Source of the DNA: Mastigias papua
Lineage: Eukaryota; Cnidaria; Scyphozoa; Rhizostomeae; Mastigiidae
DNA length: 64,000 nt
Assembly (NCBI GenBank): GCA_964019165.1
Contig: OZ025269.1
Span: 10,514,191 to 10,578,190, forward strand
Reading direction: 5' to 3'
Of this stretch, positions 12,596-24,485 are shown piece after piece. The notes under the pieces were generated by a model, which had not been told where the DNA came from, made no database searches, and worked only from the letters and a program-made list of their open reading frames with translations. The translations under genes were made by a program, and so were the position numbers. The number at the start of each line of letters is the position of its first letter. The first letter of the stretch is position 1.

Positions 12596-12646
12596 CTTTT
12601 AGGCTTAAAAGCACAACATGGCAGAATTTTACCCAACTTACCCCTA

Positions 12647-14069
12647 GTCAGTAAACTTTTTGTACTTCACTTATGAGCAAAAAAATTACTGAAAAACAAT
12701 AGAATTGTTGCAAATAATACTAGAACAAAAGTGTATAATGTAAGATGTGCTAAGTACATTCAAGAGCTGAATAGCAGGTTGAAAATAACGGTTGTAGTAT
12801 TTAAAGACGTCTCATTTATTCGAAGATCAAACTAACAATTGCTGACTTGTTGTTATGGAAACCATTGAATCTATCGAATCGAATCTATTAAAATTGCAAA
12901 TTGATATATCTAAACGAGCGCATAACTAAGTGATGAACTGTGACCATTTGAGTGAATATGCATTACTACTTAACTAACACATAGAATAAGTTCTTGTTAT
13001 TTATCAAAACAGAGGATGGGCTCTCTCAATTGTCAACTATTGCACAAGTTAAATATTGATTATTCCTCTCCTTCAAGAGTCGCAAGCGCAATTCTCTGAA
13101 ATCTGTTCTACTCTGAAGCACGAAAAAGCGGCACGATATTTTAGGCATATTGAAAAGCTCTTTTCGTCCGACACTCGTCAGAGTATGAAACGCCGGATAG
13201 CGAACGAAAGGTGAACCGAAATATATAGCCGGATACGGATACACGTGATATGATGAATAGTGTGTCCAGTTAGCCGTATGATTGGCCACTTGGCACATAT
13301 TCACCATTGTTTACTTGAAGAAATTAACTATTTTTGTTTACACAAGATTGGGTTTTGAGTCTTTATGTAAACTGATTCCAACAAACATAAATGAAAGGAC
13401 GATCTTCCTTGCCCTATGATCCGAAATTGTCATTTGTATTTGTATGTGAACTTTCAATTGTGAATTGCCTTGCAGCAGGAGTTGCTTTTCAAGAAGCTCT
13501 CCGATAGCTACTAAGTACATTAAACAGTTAAAATAATACTGGGATTGTTAAAGAAGTATATTAAAAAGGGTATTTATTGTGCTAAAATATACTTATTGTT
13601 GTAAGAAAAATGGAATCTGTTTCACAATATATTTAGGGAAGGGTGCTTTCTTGGTCTCAAAAGGAAGATTATTTCATAATTTACCATCCCTGTAAAGAAA
13701 ATCCTTTCAGCGCATTAGTCTTTGGAAATAGTTTATCAGTACGAGTGTTCCAGACGGTGAGGGTTGAACATGCTGAGCTTTGTGAAGAGGTTTCACAGGT
13801 ATTGTAGAGTCAGGTCAGTGAGCGACATAAAGACCATTGTTTTAGTCTCATCGTCAAAGAGTGAAATTAATTGACTTCCAGTTGTAGTGCTGTGGGGCTC
13901 TGGAGAGTGCAGCCCCCAAATGTATACTAATTTCATATAGAGTTTATAGTAAGGGTAATGTTCTTAGGCAAATGGCACAATAGACGGGCGTTAGGACCTT
14001 GATCACTGTTGTCAACTGATGTATAAGTATGTATAAGTACTGATCCCTCTAGGAGGATAAACTCTGAAA
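12647..14069. other. Intergenic, nothing recognised
   Basis: Several open frames of 60-93 codons exist on the minus strand, none with a recognisable domain. No clear repeats were seen. Confidence 0.5.
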
Positions 14070-14809
14070 CAACAGAGGAACCTATCGACCATGATGCAGC
14101 AGTCGAAAGTGATAGCAGTGTTGGCAATGAGTGGTCTTTGCAAGATCTTTGTAATGCAATGAAAAGGGAGGCCTTTCAGACAGTGATATAAATTTCGTAA
14201 AATCAGTAGTTGAAGAGAGAGAAAAAGGGAACTCATTTCCCGATGACACAAGGAATGTTGATCCTAAGGTACTCAAAGAACATACTGCAGAAATCAATAG
14301 GATATTGAAGTATATAGCAACTAAAGATATAACAGAAATGAACAGTTCATTACTTGCAGCAGGAAGAGTGGTACAAATGAAAGTAGGCATGAAAAAGAGT
14401 GAGAATGGAAAGGTGCAAGAAACATTATGGCAAAGAGGGCTTCATCTTAAGTTTCCAAGGATTTAGATCAAAACTTGGCCGCTTTGAGCCGTGGAAGCGA
14501 GGTGAATTAGAAAGTAATGATCTCAAATGTGAGTTAGAGAAGAAATATCTTGTTAAAAAGAAGGGAATAAGTGCAGTACTAGAGGAGCTAAAACAATGAA
14601 TAAAAGCCGTTCAATAGAAAATAAGGAGATACGGATATAGCACAGAACAGTATAAACAAAATAGAATGTTTGATGCAGATCAGAGGAGATTGTATCACAT
14701 TATCGATGGCGTCCAAAGGAATAATGTTCAATCGCCTGAAGCTGGAGAGTCTCTAGAGTTTTGGAGGGGGATTTAGAGTAACCCGACCAATCATAATGTC
14801 GATACATAA

Positions 14810-15614
14810 TTGCTTAAAAAGTTGGAGAAAGATCTAAAAGATATTAAAAAGAAATATGATATACTCATAGATTCAGATAAAGTTCGGGTTCGAATCAGGA
14901 AAGTACTTACTTGGAAATCACCGGCTCCAGATGGATTGCAAGGTTACTGGCTTAAAAATATCATTTCATGTGTAGACAGGATTGCTAAACATCTTCAAGA
15001 CTGTCTGCATGTGCATAATGTGCCCGGGTGGATGACCAATTTTAGACCGACAACATGCCTACCATTAATGTGGAAGCTGTTGACTTCAGTCCTTGCGGAA
15101 GCTATATATGAGCACCTTGAACGAAATGGATTTCTTGTGGATGAGCAAAAAGGCTGTAGAAAGAGATCAAGGGGTACAAAAGGTCAGTTGCTAGTTGATA
15201 AAATGATAATGAGAAATTGCAAGAGGCGTTCTTGTATTTTGGGAATGGCTTGGAGTGACTGCAGAATGGCGTATGACTTGGTACCGCATACATGGCTGTT
15301 GAAATGCATGAATCTGTTTCGATATGGTATCTTTATTAAATAACAGTATGAATATGTGGAGAACTGACTTAACATATGGTAAACATGTCTTTGGAGAACT
15401 TAGGGTAAAAAGAGGGATATTTCAGGGTGACAGTTTGTCTTCCCTACCATTTGCATTGGCCCTAACCCAATTAGTTCTAAGTTTGAGAAAAGTTAAAGCA
15501 GGTTACGATGTGAGAGAGAAAGTCAGGGAAAATCATCTGACATACATGGATGACCTAACGTTGTACGGTAAAAATGAAAATAGATACTCTTATCAACACA
15601 GTGAGGGTATTTAG
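14810..15614 (+). pseudogene. RT domain of RLE-type LINE copy 1
   Basis: Two overlapping frames cover the RT. The first (to 15343) has SPAPDGLQGYWLKN, FRPTTCLPLMWKLLTSVLAE, EQKGCRKRSRGTKGQLL and a degraded motif A (W-S-D-C-R-M-A-Y-D). The second (15324-15614) has VKRGIFQGDSLSSLPFALAL and motif C as MDDLTLYG. A frameshift at about 15330 separates them. A segment between PGWM and FRPTT is missing compared with copy 2. Confidence 0.75.
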
Positions 15615-15752
15615 TGATGACATCAGAATGCAATTGGATATTGGTAAATGTGCTATTTTAACCATGAAAAGAGGAAAGACCGTAAAATGTGATGGTATTT
15701 CTTTGCCAGATAATAAAATTGTGAAAAGCTTTGAAGCAGAAAGTTAGAAATA

Positions 15753-16707
15753 CAGTATAATCCCGCTATAACGTACTCGGTTATAACGTACCTTCGGATA
15801 TAACGTACCATAGTGGCTGGTCCCGGCAAAAGGCTCATACAAACCCTTATAAAAATACTCCGGTTATAACGTACTCGGTTATTACGTACTTTCGGTTATA
15901 CCGTACCCTCTTTTTGGCCCCTCGAGACAAATATATTCGGTTATAACGTTCTTGCTTGCGGCTTTTGTTTTTTCCCTTTCCGAATCAGTCGTAAAAATCA
16001 TCAACGCTGTTACTATTACCTTTAATAGGTGTTTTAAGTAAGCAGACTACTCGTATACCAAGCAACCACACATTTTATGTAGCTGTACATAACGCTGGAT
16101 TAAAAAGACTGTTCAGAAGCATTTTGCAGACTTTTTTAGACCTTACAGGAGATAAACATTAGTTATGAACATAGCAACTAAATCCAGGGACGCTGGAGAG
16201 GGGCAGAGGGGGGCAGAGGGGAGCAAGCGCCCCTCCTGCCTGTTATTTGAGGGAACAGGTGGAGCAAAAGTGCCCTTTTTTGAAATGCAAAAGAATCCTT
16301 TTCAGACATTGATATGGTACAACGGAGATACAGTAAACTACATAAATTATATGATTTGAGGAGAGATATATTTGTATGATTATGAGAAATTTAGCCCTTG
16401 CTAAACGATGGAACGAAAATGTTCCAAAGAGGTGTCTTAGGTCCCAAAGAGGTGCCTATTCTAGTCGGTACCCTATTGATCCTGTTAGTCTCCTTGCCCC
16501 ACTATCTTTCGGGAGCCAATCATTAATGTTATGACGTTTATCCGAGCCTCTAGTTTAGTATTTCGATCTTTAAAAAGCTACAGATGCGGCCCAAAAGCAT
16601 ACTTTAATAAGTCTGGTGTATTCCTTTTACTCCGGCTATAATGTACTTCGGCTATAACGTACCAAATCAGTTGGTCCCTTGAAGTACGTTATATCCGGAT
16701 TATACTG
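15753..16707. mobile_element. 955-bp Tigger/pogo-like MITE
   Basis: The left end CAGTATAATCCCGCTATAAC and right end (reverse complement CAGTATAATCCGGATATAAC) are inverted repeats of the Tigger/pogo type, flanked by TA on both sides (15751-15752 and 16708-16709). Internal copies of (T)TATAACGTACTCGG near both ends give sub-terminal repeats. It interrupts the LINE: the LINE reading resumes directly after it. No transposase frame was seen, so it is non-autonomous. Confidence 0.85.
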
Positions 16708-17107
16708 TATTTAGAAATTATAGAGATTGACTATGCAAAGCACGGAGACATGAAGAAGTTGAAGAGAGTATTTCAAACGGGTTACAAAGATCTTAAAATC
16801 CAAACTAAATGCTGGAAAGACCACCCAAGCAATAAATGCCAGAGCGATATCACTGATCAGATACGGTGCAGGAATAATTCATTGAAGGGTAGATGGGCTA
16901 GATAATTGTAGATAATTTTTTAAACTTAATATAAATTCAAGCAATTAACATATAACAGTAAACCTCTTTATTTGAAGGTAGTTTACAATTGGTTATTTGT
17001 GGTACAATACACTAATATGTCCATAATGTCAAAAACAGTGATTACAAGCAACGTCTATGAAGATTGAAAGGTATGTTCAGCGAATTTAGCAATACAAAAT
17101 AAACAGA

Positions 17108-18060
17108 TTGTTCCGCCAGGATCAAAAGAGAGTCTACCAACAGTTGAACGGAGAGGTAAATAATTATGTAAAGCCTGATGCTGGTGAAAGTAAGCATTTT
17201 GAAATAATATCTGGGATAGACAAAGCATATCATAGGAAGGATTCTTTTGCTGAATGGTTGAGGGAATTAAGAGCTTGCAAAGACGACAGGAAACAAGAGA
17301 ATATTGCACTTACAGTAGAAATGGTAACCCAACAAACAAGAAAAATCCCAAACTGGAAATGTCTTGGACCTGATGGTGTTCAATGGTATTGGCTGAAGAA
17401 TTTAACAGAATTGCATATGAGAATTGCAGCTCAACTGAACGAATTACTAAATAGCAGGGCTGAGTTCCCAAGCTGGATGAATGAAGGTAAGACTATTCTA
17501 TGCCAGAAAAATCCAGGAAGAGGAAATGCTATTGATAACTATCGACCAATAACGTGTTTACCTCTGATGTTGAAGCTACTTACTGGAATGATGTCCAATG
17601 CTTTGTATGATTTTATGGAGAATAGTGGCAAGTTACCTAATGAGCAGAAAGGGTGCAGGAGGAAAAGTAGGGGGACAAAGGATCAACTTCTCATAGATAA
17701 GACAGTGTTAAATGATTGCAGAAAGAGACATTATTCTGGGGATGGCGTGGATTGACTATAAGAAGGCTTATGATATGGTTCCGCATTCCTGGATACTGGA
17801 GAGTCTGGAGATAGCAAGAGTGGAAGAAAATGCTGTTAAGTTTATTTCGAGGTCAGTGAAGGGTTGAAGTGTAGGTTTGATCTCTTGTGGAGAGTTCTTG
17901 GGTAAGGCTAACACCAGGAGAGGGGTTTTCCAAGTAGACAGTCTTTCCCCAGTTTCATTTGTTATTTGCATGAGACACCTTACAGAAATACTAAGAAACG
18001 CCCCAATGGGGTATACTCTGAAGTGTGGGGACAGTTAAACCATTTACTTTTCGTGGATAA
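17108..18060 (+). pseudogene. RT region of RLE-type LINE copy 2
   Basis: The frame 17108-17755 carries IPNWKCLGPDGVQWYWLKN, DNYRPITCLPLMLKLLTGMM and EQKGCRRKSRGTKDQLLIDK. A frameshift near 17750 splits motif A (the next frame reads AWIDYKKAYDMVPHSWIL). Further on, RRGVFQVDSLSPVSFVI-like residues and a degraded motif C (LLFVDNLKTY, with D-N in place of D-D) are visible. The altered motif C and the stops indicate a dead RT. Confidence 0.75.
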
Positions 18061-18357
18061 TCTTAAGACTTATAGGAAGAATTAGCGTGAGATAAATGCA
18101 ATGTTATCTACAGTAGAATTATTTTCAAATGATAAAGGCATGGAATTTGGGACTAAGAGGTGTGGCACATTTTTTTGAGGAGAGGTGGTGATCTTGTGAA
18201 AAGATAAAGTTGAAGAAGGTGGATATAAATTTCTTAGAATTACAGAGTTTGATAGAATTAAAAAGAGTATGATGAAAGAAAGTTTCAAGAAAGAGTGCCT
18301 TCGTAGAACAAAAGCCATCATGGAAAGCAGACTAATGGAAAGACTAAAATCAAAGCA

Positions 18358-19160
18358 ATGAATACATGGGCAGTGCCCTTAATGAGATATGGAGCTGGTA
18401 TTGTTAAGTGGACTCTAAATGAACTTGACGAGATGAATCAGAAAACCAGGAAAATTATGATAATAAATAAGGAGTTTCATCCCACAAGCGATGTCGATCG
18501 ATTTTGTGTAACAAGAAGTAGTGGTGGTAGGGGCCTCATAGGTTGCAAGAGTTGTGTTGTTACAGAGAGAATTAGCCTTGGTTGGTATTTGATGAACCAT
18601 ATTGAGAAATTACCCATTGCAGTTAGAGAGAGTAATACTTTGCCAGGTTGTGACAAAGCAATGAAGCCAACAGAATTCAAAAAGCTTAAACAGAAAGGAA
18701 GGATTAGTAAGTGGAAGGACAAGAAAATGCATGGACAATACCTCAGAGAACTGAATGCCAAGGATCACAATAGCACGAGGAATTGGCTACAGAAAAGTGA
18801 TTTGAAAGGTTGTACTGAGGCTTTGATTTGCAGTGCACAAGAAAAAGCTTTATGTACAATATATCAAGTTTAATATTGATAAAACCAGTGCCTCGCCATA
18901 TTGTAGAATGTGTAGCAATAAAGGTGAAACAGTTTCACACATTGTTAGTGAATGAAGTTTGTTGGCACAGAGAGAATACAAGCAAAGGCACGGCATTGTT
19001 GCAAGGTATATACATTGGCGCCTATGCGAAAAATACAAACTTCACAACACTGATAAATGGTATGAACACAAACCTGATGGAGTAAGTGAGAATGATAATT
19101 TCAAGATATTATGGGATGTCATGATCCAGTGTCATAAAGAGATTCAAGCCCGCTGACCGG
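18358..19160 (+). pseudogene. Post-RT, CCHC and start of RLE, LINE copy 2
   Basis: The frame 18358-18873 starts in the post-RT segment (VPLMRYGAGIVKWTLNELD, KTRKIMIINKEFHPTSDVDR, GGRGLIGCKSCV). Reading continues in another frame as CRMCSNKGETVSHIVSEC, a CX2CX8HX4C knuckle at about 18905-18957, then RHGIVARYIHW, WYEHKPDGVSEND and IQARxPDVV, the lead-in to the restriction-like endonuclease. Frame changes at about 18870 and 18950 break it. Confidence 0.75.
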
Positions 19161-19184
19161 ACGTTGTTGCAATGGACAAGTGCA

Positions 19185-19740
19185 AAAGGGAAGATAGAAT
19201 GGTTCTGTTACAAGTGCAAAACCGTGCTCTGATGATCCTTGCAGTTGAGTGGGCAAAACAGCAGGAATTAGTTGGTCAAGAGGCTGTTTGGTACTAGCAG
19301 CAATGAGGCAGAGGGACAGTATTGGAGAACAATATAGCGAAGCTTGTGTGCGATTTCGAGTTCCATTTGCAAAAAACAGCAATGTCAAGAAAATCAGACC
19401 TAATTTTAGAGTTGAAGAGAGATAAGAAGATTTTGATATATGACATGGCGTGCCCCCAACAACATAGCATTTAGGCAAAGGGAACAGAGAAGGTGACAAT
19501 GTACAGACAACTCACTTTCGAAACATGAGAGAGACGGCCAGGCTATGAGATCTACGTGGTCCCAGTCATAGTAGGAGAATTGGGCGGTGGTACTAAGGAG
19601 TTGAAGGTCGATTTGAGAAAGATTTTCGCAAATAAGTAACTCGTAGACAAAGTCGATGCAATGATGCAAAAGACAGCATTGGTGGATTGTGAAAGTATCA
19701 TTCGCTGAGTTATATCTGGACTTATTCAAGGAGACGATGT
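19185..19740 (+). pseudogene. Endonuclease-region fragment of a second RLE-type LINE
   Basis: The plus strand around 19385-19700 reads as an RLE-like segment in broken frames: a Lys/Ser-Asp-Leu-Ile-Leu stretch, DKKILIYDMACPQ, MYRQLTF, RRPGYEIYVVPVIVGELGGG and QKTALVD. This matches the end of a related but different LINE. It sits between two parts of copy 2, so it was inserted or exchanged there. Confidence 0.6.
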
Positions 19741-19974
19741 TGATTAGGATGCAGTTGTGGTTATTTTTTGTGTACCAATCTGTGATTGTTTGAACATGTC
19801 TCTGTTTGTTATTGTTAACTAGAAAAATTGTTAGTAGTTAGTTATTGCGTTGGCTAGGTACGTGTATTTAGCTTTAATCTATGACAAAATAATAATAACA
19901 TGTCAAATCCATGAAATACAAACCAATAAAAATAGTATGAATACCAGCTGAAATGAGTTGTGCAGACAGATACT

Positions 19975-20360
19975 GCCAAGATATTACGAAACTTCACCAT
20001 GAAGACTGATAATGCACTTCAAATTAGAAGACTAGACATAGTTATACTTGGAAAGAGAACTAAGAACTGATTTATTGTTGATGTTGCAATCCCAGGTGAC
20101 ACAAGAGTTCCTAGGAAAGAAGTAGAACAATTTGGGGAGTACAACCATTTAAGAAGAGAATTACAAAAGCTCTGGAAGGTTAAAACAAAAGTTGCTCCCA
20201 TTGTATTTGGTGCTCTAGGGACGTTACTTAAAAGTTTGAATGGCTATGCAAAGGAGATTGGAGTGTCAACCAAGATTCAGCTGATCCAGAAATCCACCTT
20301 GGTAGGCACCGCTAGAATACTGAGAAAGGCTCTAGAGATTTAAGGTCATTGGTCATGATT
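19975..20360 (+). pseudogene. Restriction-like endonuclease end of LINE copy 2
   Basis: The reading resumes with MKTDNALQIRRLDIVILGK, a stop, then FIVDVAIPGDTRVPRKEVEQ, EYNHLRRELQKLWKVKTKV, GALGTLLKSLNGYAKEIGV and VGTARILRKALEI followed by a stop at about 20340. The P/L-D...D-V-A-I-P-G-D and K-E pattern is the PD-(D/E)XK-like nuclease seen in NeSL/R2-related LINEs. One in-frame stop interrupts it. Confidence 0.7.
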
Positions 20361-22550
20361 TGATCTTTGGAAGTTACAAGAACATCCAGTGAACATCTTA
20401 TTATAAATCCTATGAATAAAGCAAAATAACAATAATTTCCTTATATGAGGTCGGCGTGAATAATAGCTCATGAATGAAATGTGAATAAATGGAGAACAAT
20501 CTAAATAAAACCTAGCAATGGAGAACAGAAATCTATCGAAGAAAACTTAACAAAGTAGAAAAGAAGTATATTTAAATGAAACCAAAATTTATAGTAGAAC
20601 TCCTACATAATCTACTGAATTTCTAATCCATAGGCTGTAGTCATAGGTTTGCGAGCATAGACGCTGTTCATTACAAATGGACGTGGCTCTTAAGTGGCGC
20701 ATGCGCATTACAAGTTTCTTATTGTATAAGCATCTATTAGCAATTTCTTTAATTTCCATTGAAGGAATGCAATATGTTTTCTGCCAAATTGTCAAATAGT
20801 ATGAATAGCAAGGGAATATATTTGAGAATTTGAGATGCAACACAAGAATAATTCCCATAACTATTTGAATATCTAAATGATACTTGTATAATAAACAATC
20901 TTTGATGTTATCAGATAGTGCTAACAACAATAGGCATTTGCTCTTTATTTAAACAGTCAGTGACCTCATCAGAAAGTATGGAATGTGTTTGGAATATTTT
21001 ATTTCAGAAATTATTTCTTATTCGCTCCTCCAGCACAGCAGGATATTATATCATTCTAGGTAGACTTTCATCCGTAGGTGACGTTTGTTGGGGAAGTACC
21101 AGTGTTCTTTGAGAATTGCCTCATCAGTGCAATTCTGAAATCAAGGATGAGTTAAAAGTTTCCAGTGTCTGTCATCTCATAGTATTGGAATCATCCCTGT
21201 GACCATAATGGTACATTATGTCTTGTATTTATTATTGTTAGTATTATAATCTATATATTTAAAGTAGGCGCATAAAAATAGCTACAGAATAAAAGCTAAT
21301 TCAAGTCTACTACAAAGTAAAATTATTTAAAATAAAAAAAAGAAAAATACAAATGCCTCTAGAATAAGGAATAACTAAGTATAAATACATACATAACGAT
21401 TTGAGAAAGCTTTAAAATTTCATATTTTATATTTTCTGTTTAGAGATGCTGTTTCGTCAAAAAAATAACCTATGTCGCTACTATTTGTTGAAGGATTCTC
21501 AAAAATTGTTTCAGGCTTATGATCAGACAGAAAGGACGAGAAGCCTAGTCCATTACGTACAATCAAGAACTTTGATTGTGTTGCAAAAGGAAAACAGACC
21601 TTGCATGATTCAAGCTAAAAAGCATCAAGAATGGAGGAACCATGGTTTTCAAATTTGTGACCATTAATTCTATATCAAAAGAGAGTGGTTTTCCCCTCTT
21701 TCAAGCATGACAGTTTATTAAGAGCAGGTGGCAAACTATTGCGAAGCATTCTAGTACAATATGATCGGATTGAAATGAAGGATTGCTCGCCAGAACTCCA
21801 GATCATTAACAGTCTTCATCCTCATTAAGGTCCCAGTCCAGCCCCAATCACAGAAGATGATGAATACCCTATTATCGACTGATACTCACATGTAGGCCAC
21901 TCTGTTTTCATTATTGAGCAAATTCCATACCTCTTTGATCTCAGTGGCAATTTTCGTTTAACCTGGCACTGCATAAACAAGAGAGTTCCTGTCTATTTGG
22001 GTAATGCTTTTCGATGCTTTTGGCCTGGTTCTACGAAACTGCACGTTTATTACGTAACGCGAGACAGTCAGAACAAAAGATTTCTTGTCACCTGTCAAAG
22101 CACAATAGAAAAAACCTATCTGATTTCGCCTGAGTTTTGAACATGTCCATCTTTTAAAAAAGGGAAAAGTGAGATCATGATGACATGGAATGTGTCAAAG
22201 ATAATCTTGTTTTCTAGTGTTTTTGACATCCACTCGGTGAAAACAGAGGTAGAAAAGGACCGTGCATTTCGGACTTTGGAAGACGCAGTATTGGGGTACC
22301 ATAACAAATGGATGTGGGAATATGCAGCTTCTGGATTGCTCAGAGGCTAAATTACAGCATTTAAAAACTTGACAACATACTTTCCAAATGCAATACTTCC
22401 AGCTTCTAGATACAGAGAGTGCATGGCAATACCAGTAACACTAGCTAATGCCAATAACGAAATTAATGTGTTCCATCCATGTATCTGACAACTTTCAAGG
22501 CCTCCAGCTGCACTAACTACCGGTAATTGCTCCCTTCCCTGTTTTATTCA

Positions 22551-22958
22551 TCAAATCGCTAACCTGAAGGGTACGAAATGGCTGAAAAATCTACCAATAA
22601 GTTTATGTGTTTGTTCTGTTGTCAAAAAATATAAGAAATGTGGATGTGGTGCATAGAAGGAGGCATTATGATAAGGTTCAGCTGATATAAGTGCTCTTAG
22701 TGTCAAGAACAGTTTTTCATCCCCAGAGAGAGACACATATATTACATTAAGGCCAATCTCCACCAGACATTTTATATGACGATCGCCGTAAAATTCGTCT
22801 GAAAGCTGCTCGACGGCACATGCGCAGTAGGAAACTGAATCGTTAATGAGACCGTCAATGAGGTCATCAAGCGTCTGACAAAGGTTTAAACTGGTTTTTG
22901 TTTCGCAAAGCTGTGTTGTGGGAGAAATCCCTGTTGCCAACTTAGCCTCGTTTTCCAC
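22551..22958 (-). pseudogene. Unrecognised 135-codon frame inside hAT-like copy 2
   Basis: The minus-strand frame begins MENEAKLATGISPTTQLCET and includes LCQTLDDLIDGLINDSVSY, GDRHIKCLVEIGLNVIYVS and TLRALISAEPYHNASFYAP. A degenerate copy of its second half lies at about 6745-6910 (+), and a short related piece (LDDFINDSCPTEKLSADRH) lies at 25310-25380 (+). Conservation across repeat copies suggests an element-encoded protein or exon. Function unknown. Confidence 0.4.
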
Positions 22959-24485
22959 GAACCATAATGCTTTGATATTTATGATAGCTTAGCAGTCCAC
23001 CTTTACTTGGGTTTTTGCGACACAACCACGTGGTTGTACAATATTATCAAGGTGAAAGTTAGGAGTTAGGATAAGCAAAACGCCATATTCAACTTGTAAT
23101 TATAGTATTTCCCATCTATTCACTTGTGAAGTTCACAAATGCAGATTAGAATCATGGCTTTGCTCATCAAAGTATGAGGACTTCTAGAGGATAAGTTCTA
23201 GAACTTTGCGAGATTTCCTGATGTAGAGAACGGCGACCAAAATGCCGTAATAAAGGCTGTCGTAGGAATCACAAGGCCAACATATTATAGTCCCTTTGCT
23301 GGATAATTTTTTGAGGAACGATGAGCAACTCTGGTAGCTGTATTCCTTCAACTGTGAGCTTTCCAAACAATCTGACACATCGTCATGAAAATCAGCACTG
23401 GAATACAAGCCTGCTTCCGAAGTGGTTTGAGCAAGTGTCACCACTGACAATGATCCTTCTAGATCACAGAATAGGGAATAGGCAGAAAGGAAACTTAGCG
23501 CGGCTCCTTTGTTGTTTAGAGGACGCTCAGAGAACAATGGAACTTGGTAAACCTTGTTTCAGATACAGTTTCATAATCGCCATGCGTTAAAGCAAAATGG
23601 ACTCTCAGGCTAAGTCCTTAGGGGTGTGCAAAATGCGGGAACTTTGCACGGTATGCATCTTTCGTGGCAATCTCCAGTCAAGTGTCTTATCAATTTATTT
23701 TAAAGTTCTTCCTTAAGAATTCTTCCTTAAGTAAGATGGCGTCTTATTAAGCAAATCTAGTCTTCGGCAGTTCTGTAGCCACAGTTTGCACCTAAAAATA
23801 AAATCAGTTCTATAGTTCATTAAAGTGTTATACTATTGAGCCGACTCAAACTCTAGTGCAATAGCCGAGAAGAAACGATTGCGAAATATCACAGTGTGCC
23901 TACTGCTGAATGCACTGACAGCTTACCTCTGGAAATCCGACGGGAAGTAGTAAAAACTGAGTGCAGGAATAGACTTCTTATTATTGCTGCAGTTTATTGC
24001 TGAGCAGTACTCTGTCCAGTTCGATCTACAACGCTTCTCGCAAGACATTGTGAAGGTTTTAACCACTCAATTCACCAGATCGCCATACAAATTCCTACTC
24101 CTCAGAAACTTTTTACTTGGTAAACCTCGATTTCATGTTGCGCATGCGCTCGCACAAAGCGTCCACTTTCGAACAATAGAGTTTCCCTTCTGCCTATTCT
24201 GTGTTCTAGATGTCAGGAAGTTACGCAAATGGTAAGCAAACATCTTTTGAAAATCTTCACATTTGCTTTCAATAAAAGCCGCGATATTAATCTGTATTTG
24301 TATACTTCTCAAGTAAACAGAGGAGAAATGCTCGGTACGTAAGTTTGTTATGGGGGTTATGTTTGTCCCAACTTCTGCCGCGATAAAGTGTCTGGCCAAT
24401 CAGATTCGAATATTATAGAGACATTTGGTTACATCGCTGGGGTCCCAGAAAAGGTGGGTTGACAGTTGGTTTTATTTAAGGGAAT

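Larger units (their letters stand above)
10484..12644 (-). mobile_element. Pogo-family DNA transposon, decayed, with TIRs
   Basis: The left end reads CGGGGGTGAGTTGGGTAAAT and the right end is the inverted form of GGGGTAAGTTGGGTAAAAT. TA flanks both sides (10482-10483 and 12645-12646), as expected for pogo/Tc1 elements. Inside on the minus strand are an HTH DNA-binding domain (12595-12341), a DDE-type core fragment (11765-11571) and a C-terminal PHD-like finger (about 11040-10836). Frame breaks between them make the transposase non-functional. Confidence 0.8.
14070..16910 (+). mobile_element. RLE-type LINE (NeSL/R2-like), copy 1, decayed
   Basis: The plus strand carries pieces of one LINE: an N-terminal coiled region (14399-14599), RT (14810-15343 and 15324-15614) and, after an inserted MITE at 15753-16707, the post-RT region resumes (AINARAISLIRYGAGII-like, near 16825-16885). 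RT wording (CLPLMWKLLTSVLAEAIY, EQKGCRKRSRGTKGQLLVDK, RRGIFQGDSLS-like, YMDDLTLYGKNE) matches the NeSL/R2-related LINEs common in cnidarians. It ends near 16910 before the CCHC and endonuclease parts. Confidence 0.75.
17042..20360 (+). mobile_element. RLE-type LINE (NeSL/R2-like), copy 2, decayed
   Basis: Copy 2 of the same family as 14070-16910, and longer. It has an N-terminal region and RT start (17108-17755), the RT middle with frame breaks (17755-18100), the post-RT region (18358-18873), a CCHC motif and the start of the endonuclease (18870-19184) and the endonuclease end (about 19975-20340). A foreign piece of a related LINE sits at about 19190-19740. The 5' boundary is uncertain. Confidence 0.75.

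Noticed and set aside
13026..13307. 93-codon minus-strand frame
   Set aside because: No domain, no repeat partner and no regulatory signal; indistinguishable from chance.
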